Shown in pieces: positions 34,870 to 45,626 of a stretch of 64,000 nucleotides of DNA. Numbering within the stretch: position 1 is the stretch's first letter; the number at the start of each line of letters is the position of its first letter. This stretch comes from Ypsolopha sequella (Eukaryota > Arthropoda > Insecta > Lepidoptera > Ypsolophidae). The notes under the pieces were generated by a model. That model saw nothing but the letters and a program-made list of their open reading frames with translations, had not been told where the DNA came from and did no database searches. The stretch covers positions 3,729,201 to 3,793,200 of the forward strand of contig OW203984.1 in the NCBI GenBank assembly GCA_934047225.1, read 5' to 3'. Made by a program: the position numbers and the translations under genes.

Positions 34870-35773
34870 CTGCAATGGTATGGCACCTTGGTCTTTCGTG
34901 ATATTTACTTAATGTTACATGATTGCTAAGTTTCTTGCCCTTCTCCTTAGCAAAAAAAATCGAATGGGCGGAGGTAGGCATGTATCTATATATGTAACCT
35001 ATTAGTATATAGTATATGGGGTGGGATTTGGTCGGCCGCCTGGATTCGTGCTGGGGGCTCGGTTGGTGATCATTGAACCTTGTTCCTGGTCCCTGGCCGG
35101 GTTTCCGGTATAGGTTCAGGCGGTTGACTGGATTTCACCTTGTATAATTTTACATTTTACCTATCATTTTAATCGTTTATATATTGCTACATAAGTTAAA
35201 TGCCCCTTTAATTTAGTTCATGTACATTTATTATTTTATTACATTTATTTTTATAAGATTAAATTTGACTTGTAAAAAGGGTATTATGTGTACATACTTT
35301 ACAAAATAAACTATTTGTATTTGTTTTTGCTCGGGCGGATATGGATTTTCCTCGCCTTATTTCAGTAGAATGGATCTGCTAAGTGTCCCAAACCTTTCCT
35401 TAAGAAAACTTCTAGCTATAGTGATAACCGCAACAAAATTTGTTCATGTTTCTCAAGTGTTAGCTAAACCTAGGAGAGTACTGAGTATTTTCTTTTAAAA
35501 CCTAGGAAATAACGGCAAAAAAATCAGATTCTTAGGGAAATTTTTGATACAAAGTTCTTTATTACACTTTACACTCCAGACACTAGTGTAAGACTTCAAT
35601 TGTCACGACACGAATTGTGTTTTGTTTTGTTCAAGCACATCATCAGTTAAAAGAGCTTTAACACTTTTACACTTTAAAAATGAGTAAATTAGTAGTGAGT
35701 TAATTGTATATTTCTAATTAAACTAAAATTTTATATTATTTATGTAGTATTTGTAAGCTAAAACTGTTAGTTA
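34870..35773. other. gene-free sequence with LINE-end fragments
   Basis: 34921-34985 repeats 24738-24800. Around 35220-35325 an AT-rich stretch ending ACAAAATAAACTATTTGTAT looks like a retroposon 3' end. No gene is supported. It may be the upstream intron of the receptor gene. Confidence 0.5.
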
Positions 35774-35935
35774 AACTGTTATGCCCCTACGGCACACTTA
35801 TTTGTAATCTTAAACTGTTATGCCCCTACGGCACACTTATTTCACAATATAAGAAATATACTGTGCTTATTTGTAAGTTAAAACTGTAATTTAAACTGTT
35901 AAGTTAAACTGTTGTGCCCCTATGGCTCACTTCTA
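35774..35935. repeat. short tandem array near the R2-like 3' side
   Basis: The phrase TGCCCCTAYGGCACACTT, preceded by AAACTGTT, occurs three times (about 35780, 35820 and 35915) with AT-rich spacers. It lies just downstream of the truncated R2-like frame on the minus strand and may belong to that element's 3' region. Confidence 0.5.
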
Positions 35936-35977
35936 TTTAATTTTGTCAGCCATTAGGTGAAGATTTTTTATCGGCAT

Positions 35978-36373
35978 TTAGTTACCGGTACCATAGAGGT
36001 CATCCGTACTGTGAACGGAGGACAGGAAGGCAGGGAGCGCTACACTAGAAATTTTGCGGATCCCCAGGCCACCATGTCGAACTGGAAGGGTGGCTTGGCT
36101 CCAGCAACGGTCTGTGAGTGAGCAGTTTAATATTGTCTCTAGGGCCTTATGTAGGATATTGTCAAAAATAATAAGGAGCGTTTCATGTTTCCAGAGAGGG
36201 CAGCACCGGAGGACATATGTTAATTTAGGTACAAAAAGACAGAAACGAATTATAAACAGCGCAATATGCGGATTGATTTTGGTCAGACGGTCGGAAATTC
36301 CATTAAATTTAGCTATCTGCTCACTCACATCGTTGTCTACATTTTTTATATTAGGCGCTATACTGTTAAATTT
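35978..36373 (-). pseudogene. R2-like retrotransposon, post-RT segment (3' side of the nest)
   Basis: Continues the minus-strand R2-like copy on the far side of a 4.3 kb insertion. It encodes FNSIAPNIKNV, then INPHIALFIIRFCLFVPKLT, then QATLPVRHGGLGIRKISSVA, all matching the ORF at 61512-64000. About 25 residues are missing relative to that ORF. The frame ends after LYGTGN, so the endonuclease part is lost. Confidence 0.85.
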
Positions 36374-37100
36374 CTTAATAATTTCATATATATATTGTTT
36401 TTTCTTTTGTCTTTTACTTTATTTGTCTGTCAATCATCTACTCCATTTTATGACATTTGTAACATATTATATTTATTTTACCTAATTCCACTGACGCCGA
36501 CATCAAAAGTCAAATATATCTGGAAGTAATTATTGTGATAATGTCGCCGGGTTAAAGGTAAAACCAACTAACTCGTGATTTTTGTGAAAATGACTTAAAA
36601 ATGCCATTATGCTTGGAAAATTTTCCTCTTTCTAATGGTAAAACAGACTAAACAATCTGATGGCTAGTTTCGTAGATAGTGAGACCTAAAACCATGTAAA
36701 CTGCAGACTTTGCTCAAAACTTCAGAGGAAGAATCGAATATTTTTAGTTAATACGCAAATTATACTAAAGTTCAGAACCAAAAACAATGTATCGAGAGAT
36801 AATACGTTTTACGAGTAACATTAATTGTCCTTGTGTCATAAAAAATAAAGAAGTAAAATATATTATTCGTAAATAAGTGTTATTTGCATTAAAAAATTGC
36901 GAGATAGTAAGAAAAAATATAAGAGTCATAGGATCTATAAGGGGATAGTTGGTTTTAGCAGCAGTTAAAATGCTTAAACATATTAATTTTATCCTGAAGT
37001 AATAACGACTAATCCATGAAAGTTTATTTTACCACTTATTTTTTGTCATATTGAAATAAAATCTTTACAGATAAAACCAACTATCCATGCATTGTTTGTA

Positions 37101-38285
37101 TTAGCGATGGATATGGTTCGTTTTATAGGTACCTCCCCAGGCAGGCAGACAGTATGTCATAACAGATTGGGCTAGTGCAGTGTAGATTTTGGTCAATAGA
37201 AGTGAGTCTGCAGTATGACGAAGATTTTTAAAAACCCACATAAGTTTTCTTACTCGGGTAGTTACTGCTGTAATTTGTTGGGTCCATTTTAGGTTTTGGT
37301 TTGGTTTGTTAAGAACTAAACAATTGCAACCCAGAGATTTTGATGATGAGCATGTGTAAGCTTTAAGAAGTAGGCTCTTATCTGGTTGACTGGAGTTTGT
37401 GATAGAATAGGAAATATAGTTTGTCTTAGTTATGTTCAAGGTAAGTAAATTTGATTTGAACCATTTCATAACTTTGTTTAGACCAGTTTCCGCTGTCAAG
37501 TATACATCTGACCAGGAACTACCGTAGAACAACAAAGCAGTGCCATCAGCGTAGGAAAACAGTTGACCACCTTTAAGTTGCATTTCACAAAGGTCATTAA
37601 TATAAATAAGAAACAGGGTAGGTCCAAGGACACTACCCTGAGGAACTCCATAAGTGGATGTAGATATTTCATCACTGTAAATATTGTCTGTTAATTTGAC
37701 CTGTTGAGTTCTATCATTTAAATAGTCCGAAAGTAAATCTAAGAAGGGACCTGGAATACCGATTTTTTCTAGTTTTCTAAGAAGTATTGTGATTGAGACT
37801 GTATCAAAGGCCTTTTTTAGGTTCAAAGAGATACTAATACATTTTTGACCTTGGTCCAATTTCTCGACAGTAAGTTTGGTTAGATTGATAACCGCATCTT
37901 CTGTGCTTTTTCCTTCCCTAAATCCAAACTGTGCTGGTGAGGGTATATCGGAATAATTTAAGAAGCTTACTAGTCGCTTGTTTACCACCTTTTCTAAGAT
38001 TTTTGTGATGATAGTGAGCACTGCTATCGGTCTATAGTTTGACACTTCATGTTTATTTCCGTTTTTATAAATTGGGTGAATGATCGTTCTTTTCAAAAGT
38101 TTAGGAAATTTCCCTTGTTTCAAACTTATGTTACATAGGTGACAGAAAATGGGGATAAGGATTTTGTTTGCCATTTTAATAAATTTAGTAGGTGTGTTAT
38201 CCCAACCAGCACCTGAATGTGTTTTAAGATTATTAATTATATCCTGAATTTCCAAGAAGTCAGTGTCAAAAGCACATATAGACAA
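37101..38285 (-). pseudogene. LINE reverse transcriptase (Jockey/CR1-like)
   Basis: 394-residue frame with the RT core: SGAGWDNTPTKFIK, NYRPIAVLTIITKILEKVV, QFGFREGKSTEDAV, LNLKKAFDTVS, YGVPQGSVLGPTLFLIYIND and FSYADGTALLFYG. The active-site motif is YADG instead of YADD, and LNLKKAFD carries Asn where Asp is usual, so it is probably inactive. The frame stops after CLPAWGGTYKTNHIHR, well short of the normal C-terminus, at the edge of the TIR-element sequence. It is therefore truncated at the 3' side, which is unusual for a LINE. Confidence 0.85.
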
Positions 38286-38385
38286 AGTTTTTGATGGGAG
38301 TGAAGCTATGTATTCATCAGTATCACTAGAATTTGTATTTTTTGTTATAACCTCCGCGAGGGATTTTCCAACGTCACCAAAGTAC

Positions 38386-39420
38386 TTATTTATTAGCCGA
38401 ATTTACATGTGTTGTATCTATATTAAGTAATTCTGTGTTTGTTGATTTGGTTTTGTTAAGGTTACAAATAGATTTTATCGTTTTCCATAGGGTTCTTGAG
38501 TCATCTTTCGAATTTTTTAGTAATTCACGTTCGTGATTTCTTTTAAGTTTCTTTATTAGATTGTTGCAATAAATGCGATATCTACGGTATGTTATTTTCA
38601 AAATTTCATTTGTTTCGTCTTGCCGTAATTTTAATTGTAAGTAAATTGTTTCTATGTCTAATACATCTGAGAATGCCAGGAGTAATCCATGGTTTATTGG
38701 TTCTTTTACTTTTTGGGATGCTTTCAGTCTTTGTATTTGCTGTGAGGGCTTTCGTGATTGAATTAATTACTGTTTCAGTTATCACATTTGGTTCTTCAAC
38801 CATTAAAAAATCAGATAGGTTTTCTTTTTCGAGTGTACTTAACGCTGAGCCATAGTCCGTTATTTGTTTTGACTTTACTGAGTGATACTGTTTGCGCTTT
38901 GAGTGTAGCGTTAGTAAGGTCATTGCGTGATCGGTGACAGTTGTGTTGAGGACAGCAATGAATGCAGAGTAAAAGTTTGGTTCAATATTTAACATGAAAT
39001 GGTCTAGGCAACTATTTATTCTTGTATCTAATCTGTGTCCGGGTAGGATTCCATGTTCTGCTAACATTACAAGATAATTGCTGCACTGGTTGCTATCATG
39101 ACCCTCTAAAATGTTAATGTTTATGTCTCCATGTTTTTATTAAATTTACCGGAAGACAGATAGGTGTGAAGAGAGTTTATGAATTTATCTGTATTATGAT
39201 TTGATGGAGATCTGTATATGGCAATAATTGTAAGGCCAGGTACGCTAATACTAGGTACTAAACCTGAAGCATCGCTTACATCAATTTCTTCGATATTGTG
39301 TGTAATACAAATTTTTATATATACAATTACACCGTCATTTTTGTCTCATAAATCTCTAAGCTATATAATATTATAATAATTATTTTAGTTCTTAATTTAT
39401 AAAGAGTGATAATATAAGTT
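38386..39420 (-). pseudogene. LINE apurinic-like endonuclease region, frameshifted
   Basis: Reading through frame breaks, the minus strand gives HGDININILEG (the GDIN motif of the AP-type endonuclease), TRINSCLDHFML and a TVTDHAMTLL ending, then the linker to RT (NKPWITPGILRCIRHRNNLL). The domain order is as in Jockey and CR1 LINEs. At least two frame breaks separate it from the RT. Confidence 0.75.
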
Positions 39421-39575
39421 AGTCACGCCTTATTTTTAAGATTTTGGATTTGACCTTCATTTTTCAACAGAATAATCGGCGAATCTTCAGATTTTCTTAC
39501 GTAGATTTTTCCATAAGAGGTCCAGTAAAATTTGTATTCTTGCGTTTTGACCAGATCTCTAGCTAAAAATAATAA

Positions 39576-39941
39576 TCATGAAGCTCTAGTTGTTAGATAT
39601 TCTGAGACAAAGATTGGGCTGTCTGCATTGGTTTTGATTCCAATATGTTTGAAACTTAGTTTATTGGATTTGTTTTGAATGTTGAATGTCTTGATGCGCT
39701 TCAGTAGCAAGTTTTTGGTGATGGTTGATGACAGTTCTACAATGATAGGTCTAGAGGTCCCTTTGTCTCCCCCAGCCCTAAAAATGTCTTTGAAATCATT
39801 GTTTGAAAGAGGTAGTTTTACTGTTTCAGACAACTTGATTACATGGTTCAACAAGTCTTCTTGGGTTTCGTGCGGTTTGTTTAGTTTGTTTGTTAGTAAG
39901 TCCCTACTTATAGTTTTGATTAGGTGCTTTAATAGATACAA
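39576..39941 (-). pseudogene. LINE ORF1-like protein fragment
   Basis: 121-residue frame with NDFKDIFRAGGDKGTSRPII and VELSSTITKNLLLKRIKTFN, resembling the nucleic-acid-binding part of ORF1 proteins of Jockey/CR1-type LINEs. Its position 5' of the endonuclease fits. The frame breaks before the endonuclease. Confidence 0.6.
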
Positions 39942-40722
39942 ATTAGAAATTATTAATTTGGTAGCTATTCTATTATGATTTATGACATAATTATTATAAC
40001 TTTGTATTAAATATTACGGATATTCCTTAATTTTGATGGCTATACATTACATTTTATCTTACAACTTTCACTTAAAACTCAGAGACTTTTGAGACTGTTT
40101 TATTTTTAATTTTGTATTTTCTGATAGTCTTAAGTTAAATGAAAATATAGGTACTTGTACCGCATACATTAAATTGTATTATTATTTCTGAAAAATCATA
40201 AAAAGTATTGTTTTAGGTTCAAGTTTAATGAATGTAAAAAGTTAGTTTTTTTTTTTTTCATAAGTTGGGAGGTAAAAGCAACTATCTGAAATGTTTTTTT
40301 TTGTTTTCTCATAATCTAGCAGACCTAGAATTACCATTCTATATCAGATACTATTAAACATTTGAACGGGGTAAGCTTAGTAATTATAAAACCATTATTG
40401 ACCTATATTTTCCAAGTTATTGACTTTTTATCATATACAGGTAAAACCAACTAAATAGGGGGATCTGTCAGAAACAGACCGTTTTTTTGTCAAATAAGAT
40501 AAGCCTATCTTAAAAATCTTTACACAATTTAGATCATTATGAAATTTTCTTTAATTTGCTTATTACACATAAAGCATTATGTTTCATTTAGTACAATCTT
40601 ATGATCCACAAACTTTCAAAACGCCATAACTCAAAACAACAAATCAGTGGGTTAGTTGGTTTTACCTTGAACCCGGCGATGTGTTTTTATAGATATATAT
40701 AGTTTAAACTTAATAATTTCAT

Positions 40723-41700
40723 CTTTTTTTAATGACGTTACAGAATTTGAAATAAACAGTTCACATTTAGAAAAAAATATTTCTAGACCAATATCTTTAA
40801 ACATGTCAATTAGGTATTCCAGGTCATTAAAAACAGATGTAGCGTCGCCTCCAATAGTTCCGTCATCTAAGTACCAAACGTTGAATTTTGAATTTAGTGA
40901 TGTTATGATCGGATTGAGAGCTAAACTGAAAATTGCGGGTCCTAGAGGGTCACCTTGCTGACAACCTACTGCGGATTGAAGTAAGTGATTTTTATATATT
41001 AAATTCGATGGTTTTCCATAACACTGGTACATATAACTATAAATCGCGGGTGCATTATTTTTTATTTCGGTCAGCAAGGCTCCTCTGTCCACCGAGTTAA
41101 AGGCATTCTTGACATCAACCTTCAGCAGAACCTCGCCCGCATTATGTTCAAGGAAGGTGCGGGCTGCGTGAACAGCTGCCTCGCAACCTCCCTTGCTTCC
41201 GAATCCTAATTGAACAGGTTGAAGTTTTGGCGTTAGGTCGTTAAGGATATTTTTGCAGCATATTTTAGATGCCAATCGACGAAAAGTATTTCCCACTGCG
41301 ATAGGTCGAATACCCGCATCTTTTTTTTTAAGGGCACACAGATTTGCTCCATAGAGCAAATCCGTGATATCCTCACACACCTTGCCTGAAAGCATCAGAT
41401 TTACAAGCTGCGTGATGCCCTCCAGAAGGGTTCGACCGGTGGGCCCAGTGGCGCCGCATAATAGATCTTTCAAATGTTGAGGGCTTATCCCATCTAGGCC
41501 ACCAGGGAACCGTTCCTGAATGACATGCCTGCAGCTAACGTCTCATCAACTACGGCCTCGGGTGTGTGGTCAGAAGGATGGGGCGGATCCGGTAGCGGGC
41601 AGGTTGCTGTTGAAGGCGGGTGTTTCGAAGCCAAAGCCAAAAGTATTTCCGGCGAGTCAGGAGCTATGGTATCGCTGGAAAAGAAGAGTTGAGCGGCTCC
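40723..41700 (-). pseudogene. R2-like retrotransposon, RT segment (5' side of the nest)
   Basis: Reverse transcriptase region homologous to 61512-64000: AGIRPIAVGNTFRRLASKIC, VQLGFGSKGGCEAAVHAART, LLKVDVKNAFNSVDRGALL, GCQQGDPLGPAIFSLALNP and VWYLDDGTIGGDATSVFNDL. YLDD is intact. Upstream of 41473 the homology continues through a frame break and an in-frame stop near 41510. The frame runs into the insertion at about 40722. Confidence 0.88.
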
Positions 41701-41727
41701 TCTGATGTTACCATCGTTAAATTTATT

Positions 41728-42210
41728 TTAATTTTTTTTATTGAAATCTGAAGTGTGTTTTACATTTGTGTCATAATCAGGCGTGTTGTTATCATTTGAA
41801 GAGCAATTATTTTTTATTTGTTGCGTTAGGGAGCCGCTCTGGCCCTTCCCCTGTCTCACGTGCAGTATCCGGTACGAGAATGTGAGAAGTTGTTTCCAGT
41901 GTTCCTCATCATTCACGTCTATAACTCCTTCTATACATTGAAACAGAGAGGCCGCTACAGTTGTTCTGGCCCCTCGAGGGATTCTTTTGACAACAATTTT
42001 CCAAAGGGATGTTTTTTCGGAAGTACCTGCTGCGCATGTAGTGGACTTGTTTTTGTCGTGTTTTCTTCCTGTATATATTTTCAGGCCTCTCTGTCCTTGA
42101 AAGTATTTATTACATTCCGGACACTGCACGCGATCGTCCGACGACTGGCTGCCGGCACCCGCACGGGACGGGCCGGCCGCCTGTGACATGCGGCGCCAGG
42201 AGGAACACAA
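41728..42210 (-). pseudogene. R2-like retrotransposon, N-terminal zinc-finger segment
   Basis: 160-residue frame. VQCPECNKYFQGQRGLKIYT followed by GRKH looks like a C2H2 finger in which the first His is replaced by Tyr. N-terminal fingers of this type occur in R2-class proteins. The end SLTQQIKNNCSSND matches LTQNIKDNCKDPTD at the edge of the window, proving it belongs to the same family. It is out of frame with the RT segment. The start MCSSWRRMSQA is uncertain. Confidence 0.75.
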
Positions 42211-43413
42211 ATAATAATAGCTAATAAAGTAATAGAAAAAGTAAGTTAAATGTAAAAACTATAAATAAAAAGCTACAATTAAAACTATCTTAAATAATAA
42301 TTAAAATCTAAAACCAAGGAAAAAAAAGGTCCTTAGTAATAAGTACTAATAAGGATTATGCTCTAAATTTGGTGACGCGCTATATCATTGAAACGGAATA
42401 TGATAATAAAGAAATGTTACTTGTCATATTTTTGTGTTGATTTTGGAGATAGCCATTGGTAACGGAAGGTCATGATAAAAACCTTGCTTCTCAATGTTGC
42501 AAATCAAATTATAGTGAATATGCACGGTCTCAGTCCTAGCCTGTTAGTTTATTGTTGGTTTGATTTTTCATATAAGCTACTTGACGAATACAACCTACAG
42601 ACTCCTCATAGCAGGCGACCGATTTTTGTCAACACATCTGACTGAACCAGCAGATACAATTCGCCACTCCAAAATTACATGTTTCGGTAGGGCAAACAAA
42701 AATGGCTTCTATATTCATTACGTTGGAGTCTTCGTCTTCAGAAAAGATAAGTTTGTGGCGCTATACGTAAGATTGGAAGAGCCAATAGGATTGCAGTATC
42801 TCGTTTCGATTGTTGACAGATTTATTTGTACGCAAGATGTTGAACAATAGACGTCTTTCTGGGCTGTATTGTCTATGCACCCGGTAGAGTCTAAAGCATC
42901 GCCGTTGCACTAGCAACGTCACCGTCATTGCACTTGTTATGTCACCGTGGTTGCACTTGTTATGTCACCGTCGTTGCACTTGTCATGTCACCGTCGTTGC
43001 ACTTGTTATGTAATTGTCGTAGTAGCAGTAAGCTGTCATCGCTTTCAAGGTCACCAAGCATGCGGTACAGATGACGTATCGATAAAAACATCGATATCGA
43101 TATAGTAGACTCACCATTGTGTAATGAAGCTGGTCCCGATACTGTATATCGGTGTGGTTCTGTTTACGTCGATTGTCTCGCTACTGACACTGGATTCAGT
43201 CGAGTTTGTATTCATTATGATACGAAGGCTTCTCTTTTATTGTCTATGTTCTCTGTGAAGACGTTTATGATATCGTGTTCGGGATTAATGAGCTCTTAGC
43301 CGAGGTCTTGGGGTTCTGGAGAGGTCAGTTATCTGAAAAGAAAAATCTGTGTTTTATTTCTGTTTCCTTCTTAGTCTGTTATGCGTTTATTTATGACAAT
43401 GAATGGTTGATTT
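42211..43413. other. gene-free sequence with a minisatellite
   Basis: 42898-43020 holds about five units of a phrase like GTCACCGTCGTTGCACTTGT, 23-27 bases each. The 96-residue open frame at 42560-42850 has no recognised domain and is not called. Confidence 0.6.
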
Positions 43414-43439
43414 GAAAGGGTTCCATGGGCTGGCGGTGT

Positions 43440-43976
43440 TGTCGCGAAGAACGCGAACCTTAAAAAACATTGCTAAGTTTCGAAATGAGTATTTTCATTT
43501 TTGTTGTTGGCAACATTTTCGTGTAAGGAAGGTGGTAAGAAAAAGAAAAAATATGTTTGACAGATAGGAAAACGGCGCGAACTGCGACGGCAGAAAAAAT
43601 AGGATAGAGAAGAAGGCGAGGAGATACGAGGTTGAGAGGCAGATGAGAGGAGTCTGGTGAGTTGCTTTAGTATATCTGAATAGTTCATTTGTGTTCAATA
43701 GAAGTGAGGATGATAGAATTGTAGAATTTAGAATGTTTGACAGAGAACAAGAGAATGCGAGGCATGGGCAAGCTATTGGGGTGTAGGGAGGCTTGCTGGG
43801 GAAAGAAAGAATCCCCATGTTATACTGTCAGACGTTGAGAATTGAGATAAAGAAAGAAAAGAAGTTGTTTAATCTATCAGCCATCAATGATGTTTGATAG
43901 TTTCTATTAGAATGTCTTGTCGTCATGTCTTTAGAACTCGGGCCATCTGAGTACATCCGGATAAGACGCGGCGACA
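43440..43976 (+). repeat. 5' LTR of the BEL/Pao element
   Basis: 537 bp, identical in length and, as far as I could compare, in sequence to 51107-51643. The bases after it (AATTGGTGGAGAAGC) are the likely primer-binding region. Long antisense open frames in the LTR are coincidental. Confidence 0.9.
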
Positions 43977-44088
43977 AATTGGTGGAGAAGCTGTGCAAGA
44001 AATAATGTGTTACAGCATTTTTTTCGTTTCGGGAGGCTCCTTGACAGAAGAGAAAGACACTAAGCTTTACAGTATGGTGTAGACTATT

Positions 44089-44290
44089 GGTAAAGACCTA
44101 GAAACTTGAATATTGGTGAAGACCTAGAAACTTGAATATTGGTGAAGACCTAGAAACTTGAATATTGGTGAAGACCTAGAAACATAGAAATCGGTGAAGA
44201 CCTAGAAACATAGAAAACGGTGAAGACCTAGAAACATAGAAATCGGTGAAGACCTAGAAACATAGAAATCGGTGATGACCTAGAAACGAG
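44089..44290 (+). repeat. 26 bp tandem repeat in the BEL leader
   Basis: About eight units of GGTGAAGACCTAGAAAC plus a variable 9 bp (TTGAATATT in the first three, ATAGAAATC or ATAGAAAAC in the rest). It lies between the 5' LTR and gag, in the untranslated leader. Confidence 0.85.
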
Positions 44291-45626
44291 AACCTAGAAG
44301 AAAAACCATTTGCAAAAAGAATGAATGTTATTCACATTCACGAACCCAAAAGATAAGAAACCTGTAGGTATTTCAACCATCGTATTTACGATCAAAATTT
44401 TGTGTTTATTATAAACTAGTTGCGTACCTTACCTTTTCCTTGTCTGTGTTACCGATCATTGAGAATCTACAGTGATTGATGTATGTATGAGACTTATTTT
44501 TTCTCACAATAAGCAAGCAATGTTCGCTTAATGATATGCAGGTTATTTCATGTTGGCTTGGACAAACTTAACTTGTATTCAATTACGCAATCACAAAAAG
44601 TAAGGTTTTAAAGTAATGGTTGGTAGCGAAAAGTGAAACAGAAAGTGAAAAGTGAAAACGCTTCTTACATTCTACCTGACGAAAATGAATAAACTATTGA
44701 ACGGTCACAAGGCTGTATAGAAGGTAGTCCCGTAACCATACTCATACCGAATAAAAAATTAAGTTAATAAATATGCTGGTTGTCGTTTACTAATAATTTA
44801 AAATAAAAGTAAAAATAAAGCGAATCAGTAGATTTTAAATTGTACGTTAGGTAATTAAATATTAAAAACAATTTTCAACTATTGTTTCCTCAATGAAATT
44901 TCATGTAAATTGAGGTGAAATTAACTTAAAAAATCTATTTGACTATCTATTTTAAATCTATTGACTTTCATACGGAAACGGTTTGTTTTTCTTATGTTGG
45001 CAGCTACGAATTATTTTAGCCGTTCTCATTGTTACAATTTTGCTTGAATGTGCGTGGATATAACCCAACTAAAATAAATTGTTAAACGAATAGAAAGATA
45101 CATGTAAGTATAAACATAAAGGTAATTTGGTCGGGTTGTTACGTACAATTCGTTGATTCAATAATTGTTAATTTGTAAACATGTTTGGTAATCGGAAACG
45201 AACAAATAAGTTTGTTTCATAAAGGGATGAATTTTGGATGGCAATTCTGAAACATGCGAGAATGTATGAAGACCGAACGGCGGGTAAATTTTAGAAGCTC
45301 TTTGTACAGAAAAGTATCAAGCTTCCTAAAAACCATTCGCTCGGATTCATAAATGTTTTGCATGTCTTTTATGGAGTTGTATTACTAGAATTATCATGAC
45401 AAGGCATTTATCACACGAATAAAAAAAGTCGTATGAAAAAATAAAGTGTTTGAACGATGTTTCAGAATAGACAACCTGCATTGTTTGTTTGCGACTTATG
45501 GCGGATGTTATTTTGGAAGTGAAAATTAATCCTAAAAATAGAAGTTTAGTTAGTATAGGTACAAGGGACATAAACTTTAACAATCGGTCGTGTTCATTCT
45601 CATAGTAGGTCGTAAGGATTGTGAAG

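Larger units (their letters stand above)
36545..40678. mobile_element. TIR element carrying LINE genes
   Basis: The 28 bp inverted ends differ at one base (left begins CGCCGGGTTAAAGGTAAAAC). ATGT flanks both (36541-36544 and 40679-40682), a probable 4 bp duplication as made by Sola- and Chapaev-type elements. The core motif GGTAAAACCAACTA is repeated near both ends: about 36556-36570, 36947 (inverted), 37073, 40271 (one change), 40440 and 40651 (inverted). No transposase is recognised; the interior is LINE coding sequence (37101-39941). Confidence 0.7.
36388..40708 (-). mobile_element. composite insertion in the R2-like copy, 14 bp duplication
   Basis: The direct repeat CTTAATAATTTCAT occurs at 36374-36387 and 40709-40722. 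Taking out everything between the copies rejoins the R2-like frame. The outer layer (36388-36544 plus 40679-40708, about 185 bp) resembles the hairpin element at 23219-23384, including ATTCCACTGACGCC and TGTTTTTAT. A TIR element is inserted in it. Confidence 0.75.

Noticed and set aside
42560..42850. 96-residue open frame near the minisatellite
   Set aside because: No domain, no second copy and no coding signal could be seen.
43495..43818. 107-residue antisense frame in the BEL LTR (also 51162-51485)
   Set aside because: The two are identical only because the LTRs are; there is no known antisense gene and no domain.
44089..44290. CRISPR-like array
   Set aside because: The units are contiguous tandem repeats without unique spacers, and the organism is an insect.
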